NCBI GenBank assembly: GCA_003598065.1
Contig: QZKR01000152.1
Span: forward strand, 124,001 to 188,000
DNA length: 64,000 nt
From: Myxococcales bacterium
GTDB lineage: Bacteria; Myxococcota_A; SURF-8
Direction of reading: 5' to 3'
This document shows, piece after piece, positions 18,965-27,899 of this stretch; the stretch's first letter is position 1, and every line of letters starts with the position of its first letter. The notes below the pieces were generated by a model that was given only the letters and a program-made list of their open reading frames with translations, searched no databases and was not told the DNA's origin. Made by a program: the position numbers and the translations under genes.

Positions 18965-19531
18965 ATGAAGTATCTGGACGCCGATGCGGCGGTGCGCGGG
19001 TTCATCGCCGAGACATTGAGCGCGGTCGATGTGCCGGCCGAGGGCGGGGGCACGTTCAACGTCGAGGTGCTGCCGTGCCGCCCGCGAGCAGCGACGACAC
19101 CGCCGTATGCCTTCGTCGCCGACAGCATCGTGGACGAGCAGGCGAGCCTCGGCTACGGCCTCGAACTGGACGATACGGTGAACGGGTACGAAGCCGGCAT
19201 GGTGCTGTTCGACATGGGCGCGACCGAGATCCCCGTTTCGATCCGGATCGTCGCCCAGACCGACGAGACGCGCAGCCGCATTCTGGCGGCCTTCCGCGCC
19301 GCGCTCCACGGCCTCGCCGAGAACGAGACCGTCTGCGCCGACTACTTCGATCAGATCATGGTGATCCACGTTTTGTCGTTCCGGCGGATGGAGACCGAGG
19401 AGGAGACCGAGGACGGCCTCTACTCCTGCCTGATCGCCTGCCGCGCGGAAACGCACGACGTGGAATTGAGGCCCTATATCGCCGTGCAGATTCGCTACGG
19501 CGAGGACGAATCACTGCAAATGGAGGATTGA
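18965..19531 (+). CDS. Tail terminator/completion-like protein
   Basis: 188 residues, mixed alpha/beta, acidic, with FIAETLSAVDVP at the start and repeated Val-Ile strands such as VIHVLSFRRMETEEETEDGLYSC. Position directly before the sheath gene (one base apart), size and acidic character fit a tail terminator or completion protein that caps the tail tube and sheath. The assignment rests on position and size rather than a specific motif. An AAGGA precedes the ATG. Confidence 0.55.
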   Translation: MKYLDADAAVRGFIAETLSAVDVPAEGGGTFNVEVLPCRPRAATTPPYAFVADSIVDEQASLGYGLELDDTVNGYEAGMVLFDMGATEIPVSIRIVAQTDETRSRILAAFRAALHGLAENETVCADYFDQIMVIHVLSFRRMETEEETEDGLYSCLIACRAETHDVELRPYIAVQIRYGEDESLQMED

Positions 19532-19532
19532 C

Positions 19533-21497
19533 ATGAGTGGAATGCTGGTGGAATTGCGGCGGGCGTTTCCCGGATGGGACGAAATCGCCTCTCTCGAACG
19601 AATCACGATCATCGACCAGGTGCCGGCCGCGACCATCAAGGGCGTCGGCACGGGCCGCGTCGTCGTCGTCGCCGAGACGACGAAGGGGCCGGTCAACAAG
19701 ACGATCAAGGTCGGCGACGTCTCGGAGATCGTTTCCCTCTTCGGCGACATCGACAAGACGATCACTACGGACCTCGAAGCGACCCCCGACACGCTGGGCG
19801 CTGCGCCAACCAAAGGCTGGGAGGGCAACCTCTGGTGGGCAGTGATGAACAAGCGCTTCGCCGAACTCTGCATCACGCGCGCCGATACGGCAATTCGGGA
19901 AAATACTAATAAAGAAAAAGTATCGTTCGCGCTCGCCCGCACAGCGGTTTCGACGACGGCAACCGAGGCCAGCGTCGGTGATGAGGACGTGACCTTGAAA
20001 GTGACCGATCGGACCGGCTTCGAGAAGGTCATGTTCAACGGCAGCCTCGTCGATGTGAGCGCTGAACACCCGATCGAAATCACCATCGCCGGGACGGCGG
20101 CTTATGTCGTGGGAGTGGAGGCAACCACGGACCTAACTGGCACCTTGACCTTGAGCGCTCCCGCGACATGGCTCATAAGCGCGGCGGTCGTCCGTGTCCT
20201 CGATGCTTACACGCTGCCGGGCGGTGCGCTCGTCACCGGCAAAAATGATGACGGCACAGCAATTGTTGCTGCCATGACCGATGACGTGAGTTTCGCTAAG
20301 GGGGTACTGACGGCAACCATCTACCTGAGGCCGGTGTCCGACCTTATCTGTAACAAAGCGATTGGTGGAGCAACATACCACGGCTTTACTGATGTCGAAA
20401 CTGAGACAATTGATGGCCGAATCTGCCCGAAAACGACGCTAGTTCTTAGTGGTGATTCGGCCATGCCTTACCCACCGGGAATGACGATGGGTCCCGATTC
20501 GGTGACAACAGCAAGCCTCTTCACCTGTGACACGTGGGCCAATATCGTCAACGACGCCTATACCGCAGCGATTGGCAACCTGGACAATCTCGGCGGATCC
20601 TTCGCTTCGGCGGGCGACGCCGCGTCGCGGAACGTCCTCGTTTCCGCCCGCCATTGGGCCGGCGGGACGAGCCTCAACGAATGCAATTTTATCCGCACAG
20701 CGATGAAAAAACATGCAGATGACTCCGAGGCCACTGGCGTCTTCGTAGTCTGTCCGATTCGGCCGCCGATCGGTTGCGACAAGGAGACGGCCTTGAAAGC
20801 CGCCTCCACCGATCCGAGCGTGGTGACGTATCGCTCCGACCGCATCCTGTACGCCTACCCGCACTTCATGATGAAGCTTTCGCCGTTCTCCTCCGAGGAA
20901 ATCGCCGTCGGGGCGGACGTCTGGCTGGCCTCCGTGCTCAGCCAGCTCGCGGCGGAGGAAAGCCCCGCCCAGTATCACCACCTGATGGACGGGCGCGGCA
21001 TCACCGGCCTCGGCCAGCTCAAAAGCCTCTCCACTTCCACGGCGGCTCGCGATTTGACGTTCCAGGACTACAAGGACTTCAAGAACTCCGGCGTCATCGC
21101 CCCGATGTTCAGCGCCGATCACGGCTACACCTTCTACAGCGCCATCACCAGCACGCTGGAGTCCGGCCGCGAATACATCGCCCGCCGGCGCTTCGCCGAC
21201 TTCGTCAACGGCACGGTGGCGCGCTACATCGAGCAGCACAAATCGGCCACGCCGAAGACCAAACGGATCGACGCGATCCGCACGTCGCTGACCACCTTCT
21301 TCAGCGAGTTGAAGTCCGAAAACAACCCCGACGCGCAGCGCATCGACAATTTCATGCTGGACATCACCTCGAAGAACACGGCCACGACGCGGGCCAAGAA
21401 GATCTTCGTCGTCGCCTGGAAGGTGAAGATGCTGCCGGAGATGGGCAGCTTCGCCTTGTTCTCGGAAATCGGCGACACCGTCGAAATCGCTGAATAA
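19533..21497 (+). CDS. Contractile tail sheath protein
   Basis: 654 residues. The N-terminus (ATIKGVGTGRVVVVAETTKGPVNKTIKVGDVSEIVSLFG) is the characteristic opening of phage tail sheath proteins, and the C-terminal domain (YTFYSAITSTLESGREYIARRRFADFVNGTVARYI, then a basic helix and a final beta strand) is the conserved sheath interlocking domain. Residues about 125-340 form an insertion with visibly higher AT content than the flanks (bases about 19895-20540), probably the outward-facing protrusion domain. Sheath subunits form the outer tube that contracts to drive the inner tube through a target envelope. The tail-tube gene follows. Confidence 0.92.
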   Translation: MSGMLVELRRAFPGWDEIASLERITIIDQVPAATIKGVGTGRVVVVAETTKGPVNKTIKVGDVSEIVSLFGDIDKTITTDLEATPDTLGAAPTKGWEGNLWWAVMNKRFAELCITRADTAIRENTNKEKVSFALARTAVSTTATEASVGDEDVTLKVTDRTGFEKVMFNGSLVDVSAEHPIEITIAGTAAYVVGVEATTDLTGTLTLSAPATWLISAAVVRVLDAYTLPGGALVTGKNDDGTAIVAAMTDDVSFAKGVLTATIYLRPVSDLICNKAIGGATYHGFTDVETETIDGRICPKTTLVLSGDSAMPYPPGMTMGPDSVTTASLFTCDTWANIVNDAYTAAIGNLDNLGGSFASAGDAASRNVLVSARHWAGGTSLNECNFIRTAMKKHADDSEATGVFVVCPIRPPIGCDKETALKAASTDPSVVTYRSDRILYAYPHFMMKLSPFSSEEIAVGADVWLASVLSQLAAEESPAQYHHLMDGRGITGLGQLKSLSTSTAARDLTFQDYKDFKNSGVIAPMFSADHGYTFYSAITSTLESGREYIARRRFADFVNGTVARYIEQHKSATPKTKRIDAIRTSLTTFFSELKSENNPDAQRIDNFMLDITSKNTATTRAKKIFVVAWKVKMLPEMGSFALFSEIGDTVEIAE

Positions 21498-21532
21498 CCG
21501 GCGCGGCCGCGCCAGGAAAGGAAAAAACGACC

Positions 21533-21967
21533 ATGTCCGTTTTAACGCTCAGAGGCGACGCCGTGGACATCAGCGTGGAGGTCAACGGCCAGACGAAAGA
21601 GGTGTTCACCTGCGCCAAGTCGATCGACACCACCTTCAACGTCGATACGGAGCAGGTGGGCTATCTCGGCCAGTCCACCGACCGGACCGAGGAGGTTTTC
21701 AACGGCGCGAACGCCACCATCGAACTCGATCAGAACACGCCGGAGTACCTGAAGCTGATCAGCTTCTTCGTGGGCCGCGCCCGCCAGCGCCTTCCCGGCG
21801 TGAAGGTCAACGTCAGCGCGAAGTACACCTTCCCGACGGGCGAGACGCAGACGGTCATCCTGCAGGACGTCAAGGCGCGCAATCCGCAGCTCACGGCGAA
21901 AAGCCGCCGCGAGCGCGTCGGCGGCAAGCTGGAGGTCCATTCCGACGAGCCGCTGATCGTCGGCTGA
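21533..21967 (+). CDS. Tail tube protein
   Basis: 144 residues, beta-rich, size typical of contractile tail tubes (P2 FII and relatives). The pattern SVLTLRGDAVDISVEVNGQTKEVFTCAKSIDTTFNVDTEQVGYLG, later NATIELD and FFVGRARQRLPGVKVNVSAKYTFPTGETQTVILQDVK, matches the tube fold that opens with a description of self-interaction and closes with a purine-rich strand end. It lies between sheath and the frameshifting chaperone, the canonical order. A GGAAAGGA stretch precedes the ATG. Confidence 0.85.
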   Translation: MSVLTLRGDAVDISVEVNGQTKEVFTCAKSIDTTFNVDTEQVGYLGQSTDRTEEVFNGANATIELDQNTPEYLKLISFFVGRARQRLPGVKVNVSAKYTFPTGETQTVILQDVKARNPQLTAKSRRERVGGKLEVHSDEPLIVG

Positions 21968-22070
21968 CGCCGTTTTCCCCGCCGCCGCGCTCTCCGATGC
22001 GGCTTTCCCCCGGCCGCATCGGGGAGCCGGCGGCATTTGGACCCATCCGCCAACTTTCGAGGAGACCGCC

Positions 22071-22454
22071 ATGAGCGAACCGAACCCGACCGACAACGGC
22101 CGCCGCGAGCCGGTCCATACCTTCACCTTCCCCGAGTCGGTCCGCCAGTCCTGGAAGGAGAAGCACGGCGAGGACGGACCGACGACGATCGGCCTCGTCG
22201 AGAACAACCTGGAACGCGACGCGCTGGCCATCAAGCGTTCCCAGGCGCGCCGGACGCCCCCCAGCGAGGAGATGGTGCGCATCGCGCTTGTCGAACTGGA
22301 CGGCGCGCCGCTGGACGACACGGAGCGCGAGCAGTTTTTCAACAAGGCGACGCGCAAGATGCGCGAGCTGATCGCCGACGCCTGGGCGGTGGTCAACCTG
22401 CCCCGCCAGGAGGAAACGCGGGATTTTTTATCGAGCAGGCAGGTCGTCTACTAG
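22071..22454 (+). CDS. Tail assembly chaperone, short (gpG/E-like) form
   Basis: 127 residues, charged and mostly helical, translated when no frameshift occurs. Position between tube and tape measure, small size and an overlapping -1 frame extension are the hallmarks of the tail assembly chaperone pairs (lambda G/GT, P2 E/E+E'). The short form coats the tape-measure protein during tail assembly. The last eight residues (SSRQVVY and the residue before) follow the slippery site and are replaced in the long form. Confidence 0.82.
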   Translation: MSEPNPTDNGRREPVHTFTFPESVRQSWKEKHGEDGPTTIGLVENNLERDALAIKRSQARRTPPSEEMVRIALVELDGAPLDDTEREQFFNKATRKMRELIADAWAVVNLPRQEETRDFLSSRQVVY

Positions 22455-22744
22455 GCCAGCGACGGCGAACCGCCGGCGAGGCGGCGATCGACCAGTATGT
22501 CCGCGGTTTCGCCGACATCGCCGAGGACGACCCGCTCGACGAGCGCTTTCTGGGCCAGTTTCTCCAGGCGGCCGAAGATATGGCGACGGGTCTGGCCATC
22601 GCCTCGATGGCCGTCGAGACGCGGCGGACGCTCTATCGCATGCCGCATTCCGAGCGGCGGCGCTTCCGGGCGGCCGTCGAGGAGCATTCGCCCCTGATCG
22701 CCAGAAGCCAGAACCAAACCTCAACCTCAGACTACGAGTTTTAA
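22071..22744 (+). CDS. Tail assembly chaperone, long (gpGT/E+E'-like) form by -1 frameshift
   Basis: Ribosomes that slip back one base at 22424-22430 leave the short frame and continue through 104 more codons to the TAA at 22742-22744, giving about 224 residues. The -1 frame has no start codon or ribosome site of its own at the junction and carries a well-formed helical C-terminal domain (IDQYVRGFADIAEDDPLDERFLGQF, then METRRTLYRMPHSERRRF-like), so it is expressed only by frameshifting. In phages the extension joins the chaperone to the tube protein. The stop abuts the next ATG (TAAATG), so translation is likely coupled. Confidence 0.8.
22408..22430 (+). promoter_or_regulatory. Programmed -1 ribosomal frameshift site with internal Shine-Dalgarno
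   Basis: The slippery heptamer T-TTT-TTA (22424-22430) is in the correct zero-frame phase (GAT TTT TTA) for tandem slippage to TTT TTT. AGGAGG (22408-22413) lies ten bases before it, the distance at which an internal Shine-Dalgarno stimulates -1 slippage in dnaX. A small hairpin (CGGCG/CGCCG, 22463-22475) and an alternative six-base stem (22443-22448 with 22461-22466) lie downstream. Confidence 0.8.
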
Positions 22745-23962
22745 ATGGCAAACGCTAACGACGACACCGAGAGACTGTACTCGTCGCCGGATGACGACCA
22801 AAGCAGCGAATGGCCGCAAAGCGCCATCGGCAACGTCAGCGAACAAATCGACGCTAGTACGCCGAATCAGCTCATGAGCGTCGGCCCGGAGGAAAGAGCA
22901 TCAGAAAACCAACGTCCTCAGGTGCATCGTGGAATTCCGATATACCAGCCGAATCCAGAGGCATTAGCAATAAATCCTACATATCCTCCGCTTTTGCCTT
23001 CTCCTATCCACGCACTTAATTTGCCAAAATACCTGGAGGCGATTCATCTACTCGAAATAGGTCATAAAGGTTATGAGGGGTATGAAACACTAGAGGAAAC
23101 CAAATCGGAGTTCACACCCAATTGGAGTGGTGTGGTAGACACACAGCCCCCTCCATATTCGCCGGAAGAAATGCCATATGTACCTCGAGCGGTAATTGCA
23201 CCTCTCCCTGAAGAAAACCTTAAAGATCTTCGCAAACCATCACCTCCGATCATGGATCGCCAGTCAGAACCGGGTTCGTTCAGGGAAAAGCACACACAGA
23301 ATATTACAGCTAGCGATTTCTCGTCAGAGGAAGGGGGGGGTCCAGAAGGCATTTCTGAGACTTCAAAGATAGCAGGACTGACTCTCGCTGAACCGGCTCT
23401 GGAACTTGCAAAACACGCCATTCCCCAATTAGCCGGGGTTGCCAAGTTAGCTTCTAAAGTGCTTCCAATAGCAGAATTTGCTGAAATAGCATCTTTTATG
23501 TTTGTACAAACTGCGAAGGCAGCAGAACGCTATGTTGAGTGGGGAGAGAAGCATCCGGATGTTCGAAACGACGGGCTGAGACTCCTTGGACGGTTGCCTC
23601 CAGAGGGAGAAGGAAAAAAGGTGAATCAGGATATCGACTTAGAAAAACAACCATCCTCCTCTTATGACACAATCGCACCTTTCCCAGAGGACAGGCTGAG
23701 AAATTTCTTCAATGAACCACAAGTTTCCCCGACTAGTGATCCCGGACTGCAAAGGTTAAATGATTCCCGAATGTGGCCGCCTAAGCAGACGGGAGAAAAG
23801 ACGTCGATGAATCAAACCCAGCACATCGGCTCGATGTCGGTGGCGGTGTATGTCAACAATCCGACCTCGGAAGAAGTCGCGGCAGCCGTTGCGGCCTCCT
23901 TGGGCGAAGGAGCGGCCAGCGGCGTATCGACGCTCTTAGGCTCATCGACGGCCGTAGGTTAG
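22745..23962 (+). CDS. Short chimeric protein in the tape-measure position
   Basis: 405 residues. The first 350 are Pro- and Ser-rich and encoded by AT-richer DNA than every neighbour; near residues 215-275 there is a helical hydrophobic stretch (LAEPALELAKHAIPQLAGVAKLASKVLPIAEFAEIA). The last 50 residues are GC-rich again, and SVAVYVNNPTSEEVAAAVAASL resembles the C-terminal end of many tape-measure proteins. It sits where the tape measure always lies, directly after the chaperone pair and before the LysM gene. It may be a degenerate or replaced tape measure; if it sets length at about 1.5 angstrom per residue the tail would be near 60 nm. A second possible start at 23808 has GGGAGA upstream. 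Confidence 0.5.
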   Translation: MANANDDTERLYSSPDDDQSSEWPQSAIGNVSEQIDASTPNQLMSVGPEERASENQRPQVHRGIPIYQPNPEALAINPTYPPLLPSPIHALNLPKYLEAIHLLEIGHKGYEGYETLEETKSEFTPNWSGVVDTQPPPYSPEEMPYVPRAVIAPLPEENLKDLRKPSPPIMDRQSEPGSFREKHTQNITASDFSSEEGGGPEGISETSKIAGLTLAEPALELAKHAIPQLAGVAKLASKVLPIAEFAEIASFMFVQTAKAAERYVEWGEKHPDVRNDGLRLLGRLPPEGEGKKVNQDIDLEKQPSSSYDTIAPFPEDRLRNFFNEPQVSPTSDPGLQRLNDSRMWPPKQTGEKTSMNQTQHIGSMSVAVYVNNPTSEEVAAAVAASLGEGAASGVSTLLGSSTAVG

Positions 23963-23976
23963 GAGAGCTACAAGCC

Positions 23977-25317
23977 ATGCCCGCAAGTCTGATCGGCGAG
24001 CGCAAGCTCATCATCCAGGAGATGACGGGGCAAAAGCGCGAACTCGTGCTGACCGGCCGCAGCATGCCGCATGCCCCGGCGGCCTTCGGCGGCGGCGACC
24101 AGCGCAAGAACGTCACCTTCTACCCCGGCAATCCCAACGCCTCCGTGCAGCTTTACGGCGTGGAGGAGAAGCAATCCTCGTGGAAAGGGAAATGGTCCGA
24201 CCGTTTCCTGACCCTCGACGGCAAGGTGCTTCTGGACAATTACCCTCTCGTCCGGGCGAAAGAGGTATTCGAGACGTTCGACAGCTTCCGTTACTCGCTG
24301 CAGCAACTCCGCGTCAACTGGGCGGGGATCGAGCGTTACGGATTTCTCGATTCGTTCGCGGCCGAGTGGCGCACCCTCGCCGAATGCTACTGGTCGGCGC
24401 AGTTCTCCTGGATCAGCCGTGTCGAAACGGCCGACCCGCCGTTCCTCCTGGCCGTAAGCGAATCCGACGCGGGGCCGAGCCTCCTGGATTTCACGAAAAA
24501 GATGATCACCAAGGCGATCGAACTGTTGCGAAAGGTTTTCGAGACCGAGGACAAGTACATCATGGAAACCGTTCGCGAGCTGGAGGACGTCATCCGCATC
24601 GCCGAGGTGATCGCCTCGCTCGGCGTCGAGGTAGGCGAGGCGGGCGCGGAGGCCGCCGAACGCGCCGCCGAACTGGCTTTCACCGGCTATCAGTCGGCGA
24701 TGAATATCGCCTGTCAGGCCCGCGCCATCGCCCTCCTTGACAACGCCAGCTACATGGGCTGGCTGTTCGGCCTGGGCTCGCGGCACGAAGCGCCGCCGGG
24801 CCCGACGGCGCTGTCCGGCGCGGCCAGCCAGGCCGGCCTGCACGCGGGCCGGATGGGCTCGGGCTTGACGGCGGCGGACGTGGCCGGCGCGAAGGACATC
24901 GGCGACCGTTCCCGCTTCCCGGGACAGGGAGGCATCAGCCGGCCGGGCAAGACGCAGCGCGCCTGGCATCGGCCGGAGGATTCCGGCATGACCTTCGGGC
25001 GGTTGACGGACGTGAATCCGCAGATGTCGCGCGAGGGGCAGAATCCGGCGGCGTATCTCCGCAAGCTCGTCGACAAGGACGAGGCGGCGGAAAGCATCCT
25101 GCAGGTGGCGCACCGGCTGAAGCAGACCTCGAACCGCCTGAACGCCCTCGTCAAGCCGAAAACGAAAAACTATCACGTCGTGCAGCAAGGAGAAGACCTG
25201 CGGCACATCAGCGTGAAATATTACGGCACGGCCAACCGCTGGAGCGACATCGCCAAGCAAAACGGCTTGGCCGACAGCGCCCCGCCCGCCGGCACGCGCC
25301 TGGTGATCGTGCAATGA
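23977..25317 (+). CDS. LysM-containing baseplate protein
   Basis: 446 residues. The N-terminal 110 residues form a beta domain with PGNPNASVQLYGVEEKQSSWKGKWSDRFL, like the tube-binding gp53/gpX-type baseplate proteins; a helical middle of about 200 residues follows; and a C-terminal LysM domain (residues about 400-446, YHVVQQGEDLRHISVKYYG...RWSDIAKQNGL) would bind peptidoglycan or, as in T4 gp53 and eCIS Afp7, join baseplate parts. The stop overlaps the next gene in ATGA. Confidence 0.8.
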   Translation: MPASLIGERKLIIQEMTGQKRELVLTGRSMPHAPAAFGGGDQRKNVTFYPGNPNASVQLYGVEEKQSSWKGKWSDRFLTLDGKVLLDNYPLVRAKEVFETFDSFRYSLQQLRVNWAGIERYGFLDSFAAEWRTLAECYWSAQFSWISRVETADPPFLLAVSESDAGPSLLDFTKKMITKAIELLRKVFETEDKYIMETVRELEDVIRIAEVIASLGVEVGEAGAEAAERAAELAFTGYQSAMNIACQARAIALLDNASYMGWLFGLGSRHEAPPGPTALSGAASQAGLHAGRMGSGLTAADVAGAKDIGDRSRFPGQGGISRPGKTQRAWHRPEDSGMTFGRLTDVNPQMSREGQNPAAYLRKLVDKDEAAESILQVAHRLKQTSNRLNALVKPKTKNYHVVQQGEDLRHISVKYYGTANRWSDIAKQNGLADSAPPAGTRLVIVQ

Positions 25318-26915
25318 CGACGACTTTTTCTCCGCCGGTTTACGCCTTCGCGCCCTCCGTGCGCCTGACGCTGCGCCTGGAGGGAGAAGGCGGTAAAAAC
25401 GACGCAAAAAACGAGCAGACGCTGCAACTGGGGGCGGAGCCGACGGTGGAGACGCCGACGCCGATCTCGATCATCGTCCCCAAGCGGTTCCGTCTGGAGC
25501 GCCGGGACTGTTTCGAATCCGACTCGTTGGAGTTGACCATCCCCTTCGACGCCTGCCCGTTGGATCCACGCATCGTCCGCGCGGTGCGGGTGGAGCTGTA
25601 CGGCGGGCTGGTGGATCTGAAGGCCTTCGGCGCGGCGATGGAAACCGGGAAAGGACGCCCGACAGCGGCGCAGATTCCGGAAAACCTCCTGTTCGTCGGT
25701 TACGTGGACGACATGGAGGCGGACGTCTACGGTCGCAAAGGCGACTTGACGCTGCATGCCCAGTCCTATCAGTCGCTGATCCAGGATACACCGATGTCGA
25801 TGCGGGTGGCCGATCTGCTCTCCGGAACGCCCGCCATGCTAGGTGCGCTGAGCAGTTTTTCGCCGATGTTCCGGATGCTCTTCGGCGGCGTCGCGACGGC
25901 TTGGAAACCATCGCAGGTGGTCAGCCTCGTGGTGCAGAGCATTCCGACTTTGTCCGGAATAAAAGTCAAGGTAGCCGACGCCAATACCGAAAAAGTCGGC
26001 GAAATTGATAAGACTCGCCTGAATCCCGCGACGGCGGCGCTGGAGTACGAAAAAGAAAGCGTCTGGAATTATCTGCAGCGCCGGCTGACGCTGGACGGCG
26101 TGATCCCGTACCTGTGGCTCGACACGATCTATCTGGTAAAGACGGCCAACCTCACGAAGAACCGGCCGTTCGGCTGGATGGCAAGGCACTATGGCGTCAT
26201 CAATCCGATTCCCAATCCCAAGCGGCCCACGGAGGGGCCGCTGTTCATCGTCGGACACAACATCACCGCGCCGCGCATCCGGCGCAAGCTGACGCGTCAG
26301 GCCGCGCCGCCGATCGAGGCGCGGATGTACGATCCGACGCAAGGCCGCACGCATTCGGCCGCCTTTCCCTCGGCGAGCGAGCGGGAGGCGCATCCCGAAA
26401 TGTGGACGGCGACCGGCGGCTACAGCGCTCCGCAGGTGGTGAAATTGCCATTCCACCCGGGGCACATCGACAAGCTGGGCGAAGCGGCTCAGACTCTCTA
26501 TCTGGCCAACCGGCGTGCGCCCTTGGAAATCGAATTCGAAACCGGGGATTTCTCCAGCGCCGGCCTGCCCGCCGCCGTTCCGGACGTTCTCTCGCTGGCC
26601 GGCGGAGATCCGATCGAGGTGATGGAACGCAAAGCCGGCGAGCCGAATCCGGAGGACGCCGACAAGGGAAAGCTCTCGGACTCCCTTTCGCACCTGAATG
26701 GAATGAGCGTAACGGAACTGATCGATTATCTGAAAGCTTACGGCTACGAGGCCAAGGCCGCCGAGAGGCTGGCCGGCAAGCTGAAATCGGAATTGCCCGC
26801 AACGTACAAATTGCAGCGAATGACCGTGGACTACGATGGCGAAGCGCCGCGAACGACGGTCTCGCTGACAGCCGTGTCCTACGTAAACGTGAATCTCGAC
26901 ACTCTTCCGGCCTGA
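25314..26915 (+). CDS. Baseplate hub protein (gpD/gp27-like)
   Basis: 533 residues. After a variable lead, PKRFRLERRDCFESDSLELTIPFDACPLDPR and VELYGG are typical of phage late-control protein D, followed by FVGYVDDMEADVYGRKGDLTLHAQSYQSLIQDTPM and a large beta-rich region. The hub closes the distal end of the tube and carries the spike, whose gene follows 31 bases later. It shares the overlap ATGA with the LysM gene, so translation is coupled. Length is within the usual range. Confidence 0.78.
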   Translation: MTTTFSPPVYAFAPSVRLTLRLEGEGGKNDAKNEQTLQLGAEPTVETPTPISIIVPKRFRLERRDCFESDSLELTIPFDACPLDPRIVRAVRVELYGGLVDLKAFGAAMETGKGRPTAAQIPENLLFVGYVDDMEADVYGRKGDLTLHAQSYQSLIQDTPMSMRVADLLSGTPAMLGALSSFSPMFRMLFGGVATAWKPSQVVSLVVQSIPTLSGIKVKVADANTEKVGEIDKTRLNPATAALEYEKESVWNYLQRRLTLDGVIPYLWLDTIYLVKTANLTKNRPFGWMARHYGVINPIPNPKRPTEGPLFIVGHNITAPRIRRKLTRQAAPPIEARMYDPTQGRTHSAAFPSASEREAHPEMWTATGGYSAPQVVKLPFHPGHIDKLGEAAQTLYLANRRAPLEIEFETGDFSSAGLPAAVPDVLSLAGGDPIEVMERKAGEPNPEDADKGKLSDSLSHLNGMSVTELIDYLKAYGYEAKAAERLAGKLKSELPATYKLQRMTVDYDGEAPRTTVSLTAVSYVNVNLDTLPA

Positions 26916-26946
26916 GCGCCAGCCAGGTCTTAAACAGGAGTTGCCT

Positions 26947-27753
26947 ATGCCTCGACGCCTGCGGATTCCCCCCCGCCCCACGCCGCCCGGACCGCCGGAA
27001 TGGGTGAGCTACGCCATCGTCGGCTGGATCGACCAAAACGGCGTTCTGATCACCGACGACGGCGACAACCCGACGATGTTCGTCGTCGAAGACAAGGATC
27101 TCGGCGTGCTGGTGGACGTGGTCAAGATGCCCGCGATGGAGCACTGCCGGGCGCGGCTGGGGACGGGCTTCGCGCACAACAAGCGATGCAAGAAAGGCTC
27201 GCCGACGATCAAGGTGCCGATCCGGGGCGGCGATGAAGTGCTGATCGAGCAGCCCGGCGGCTCGGCCAACTACCTGCCGGTCATCACCCGGCGTCTGCAC
27301 AACACGCAGGCCGAACCGCAGAAACCTTGGAACAACGACTGCATTCTGATAAGCCTCGGCGACTACCCGGTGACGCTCGTGAACGAGAAGGGGATGGTCC
27401 TGACGGTGGATCGATCGGGAGTGGTGAATTATCGGAACTCCACCATTACTTTGAACTTGGGAAGCGATGGGACATTCTCAATTAAGGATAAGAAAGACAA
27501 CGAAATATCATCCAATGGCAAAGATATTCATATTTTCGCCGATACCATCTATGCCGGGAACATAATGAGGGTGGGAGTGTCGGGTGGGCAAGCGCTAGTA
27601 ATGGCTGGTGGCGAATTGGGTCCAGGGCTAGAAAAAGCTTTGAAGGATGTGGCACTGGATCTTCTCACCTCAGAACCGGCTATTAGTGCTGCACTGTCAT
27701 CGTTGGCAGGTAAGATAGACGATGCCTCAACGCAATTCCTCTTTTCGGGCTAG
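26947..27753 (+). CDS. Baseplate spike protein (gpV/gp45-like)
   Basis: 268 residues. An OB-fold-like part (residues about 20-130: WVSYAIVGWIDQNGVLITDDG, PMFVVEDKDLGVLVDVVKMP, GGDEVLIEQPGG) is followed by GIVNYRNSTITLNLGSDGTFSIKDKKDNEISSNGKDIHIFADTIYAG, a repetitive beta-helix/needle region like the triple-stranded spikes of P2 gpV. The last 110 codons (about 27420-27753) are AT-rich, unlike the start. The ATG at 26947 has AGGAG seven bases upstream; the upstream TTG in frame is not needed. A PAAR tip gene is not seen. Confidence 0.72.
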   Translation: MPRRLRIPPRPTPPGPPEWVSYAIVGWIDQNGVLITDDGDNPTMFVVEDKDLGVLVDVVKMPAMEHCRARLGTGFAHNKRCKKGSPTIKVPIRGGDEVLIEQPGGSANYLPVITRRLHNTQAEPQKPWNNDCILISLGDYPVTLVNEKGMVLTVDRSGVVNYRNSTITLNLGSDGTFSIKDKKDNEISSNGKDIHIFADTIYAGNIMRVGVSGGQALVMAGGELGPGLEKALKDVALDLLTSEPAISAALSSLAGKIDDASTQFLFSG

Positions 27754-27899
27754 CCGATGAACGCACGCGTTTTATAGAAATACCGAGTTTGGTGGACATC
27801 AAAACACCTACGTCCAGCATCCCCGGTTTCAAGCTGCCGACGCTGGGCCTTTCGATACCCAAAATCGACATCGACCGCCCGTTTACGGACGCCGCTTAA
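27754..27899 (+). pseudogene. Remnant C-terminus in front of the beta-helix gene
   Basis: One frame stays open through the spike stop and reads about 48 residues, IEIPSLVDIKTPTS then IPGFKLPTLGLSIPKIDIDRP and FTDAA, without a start codon or ribosome site. The last part matches the sequence in front of the second beta-helix gene (DIDIPCPFADAA), so it is the left-over end of an older gene, probably the native spike tail. It could also be a very small expressed gene starting at TTG 27789. Confidence 0.4.
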
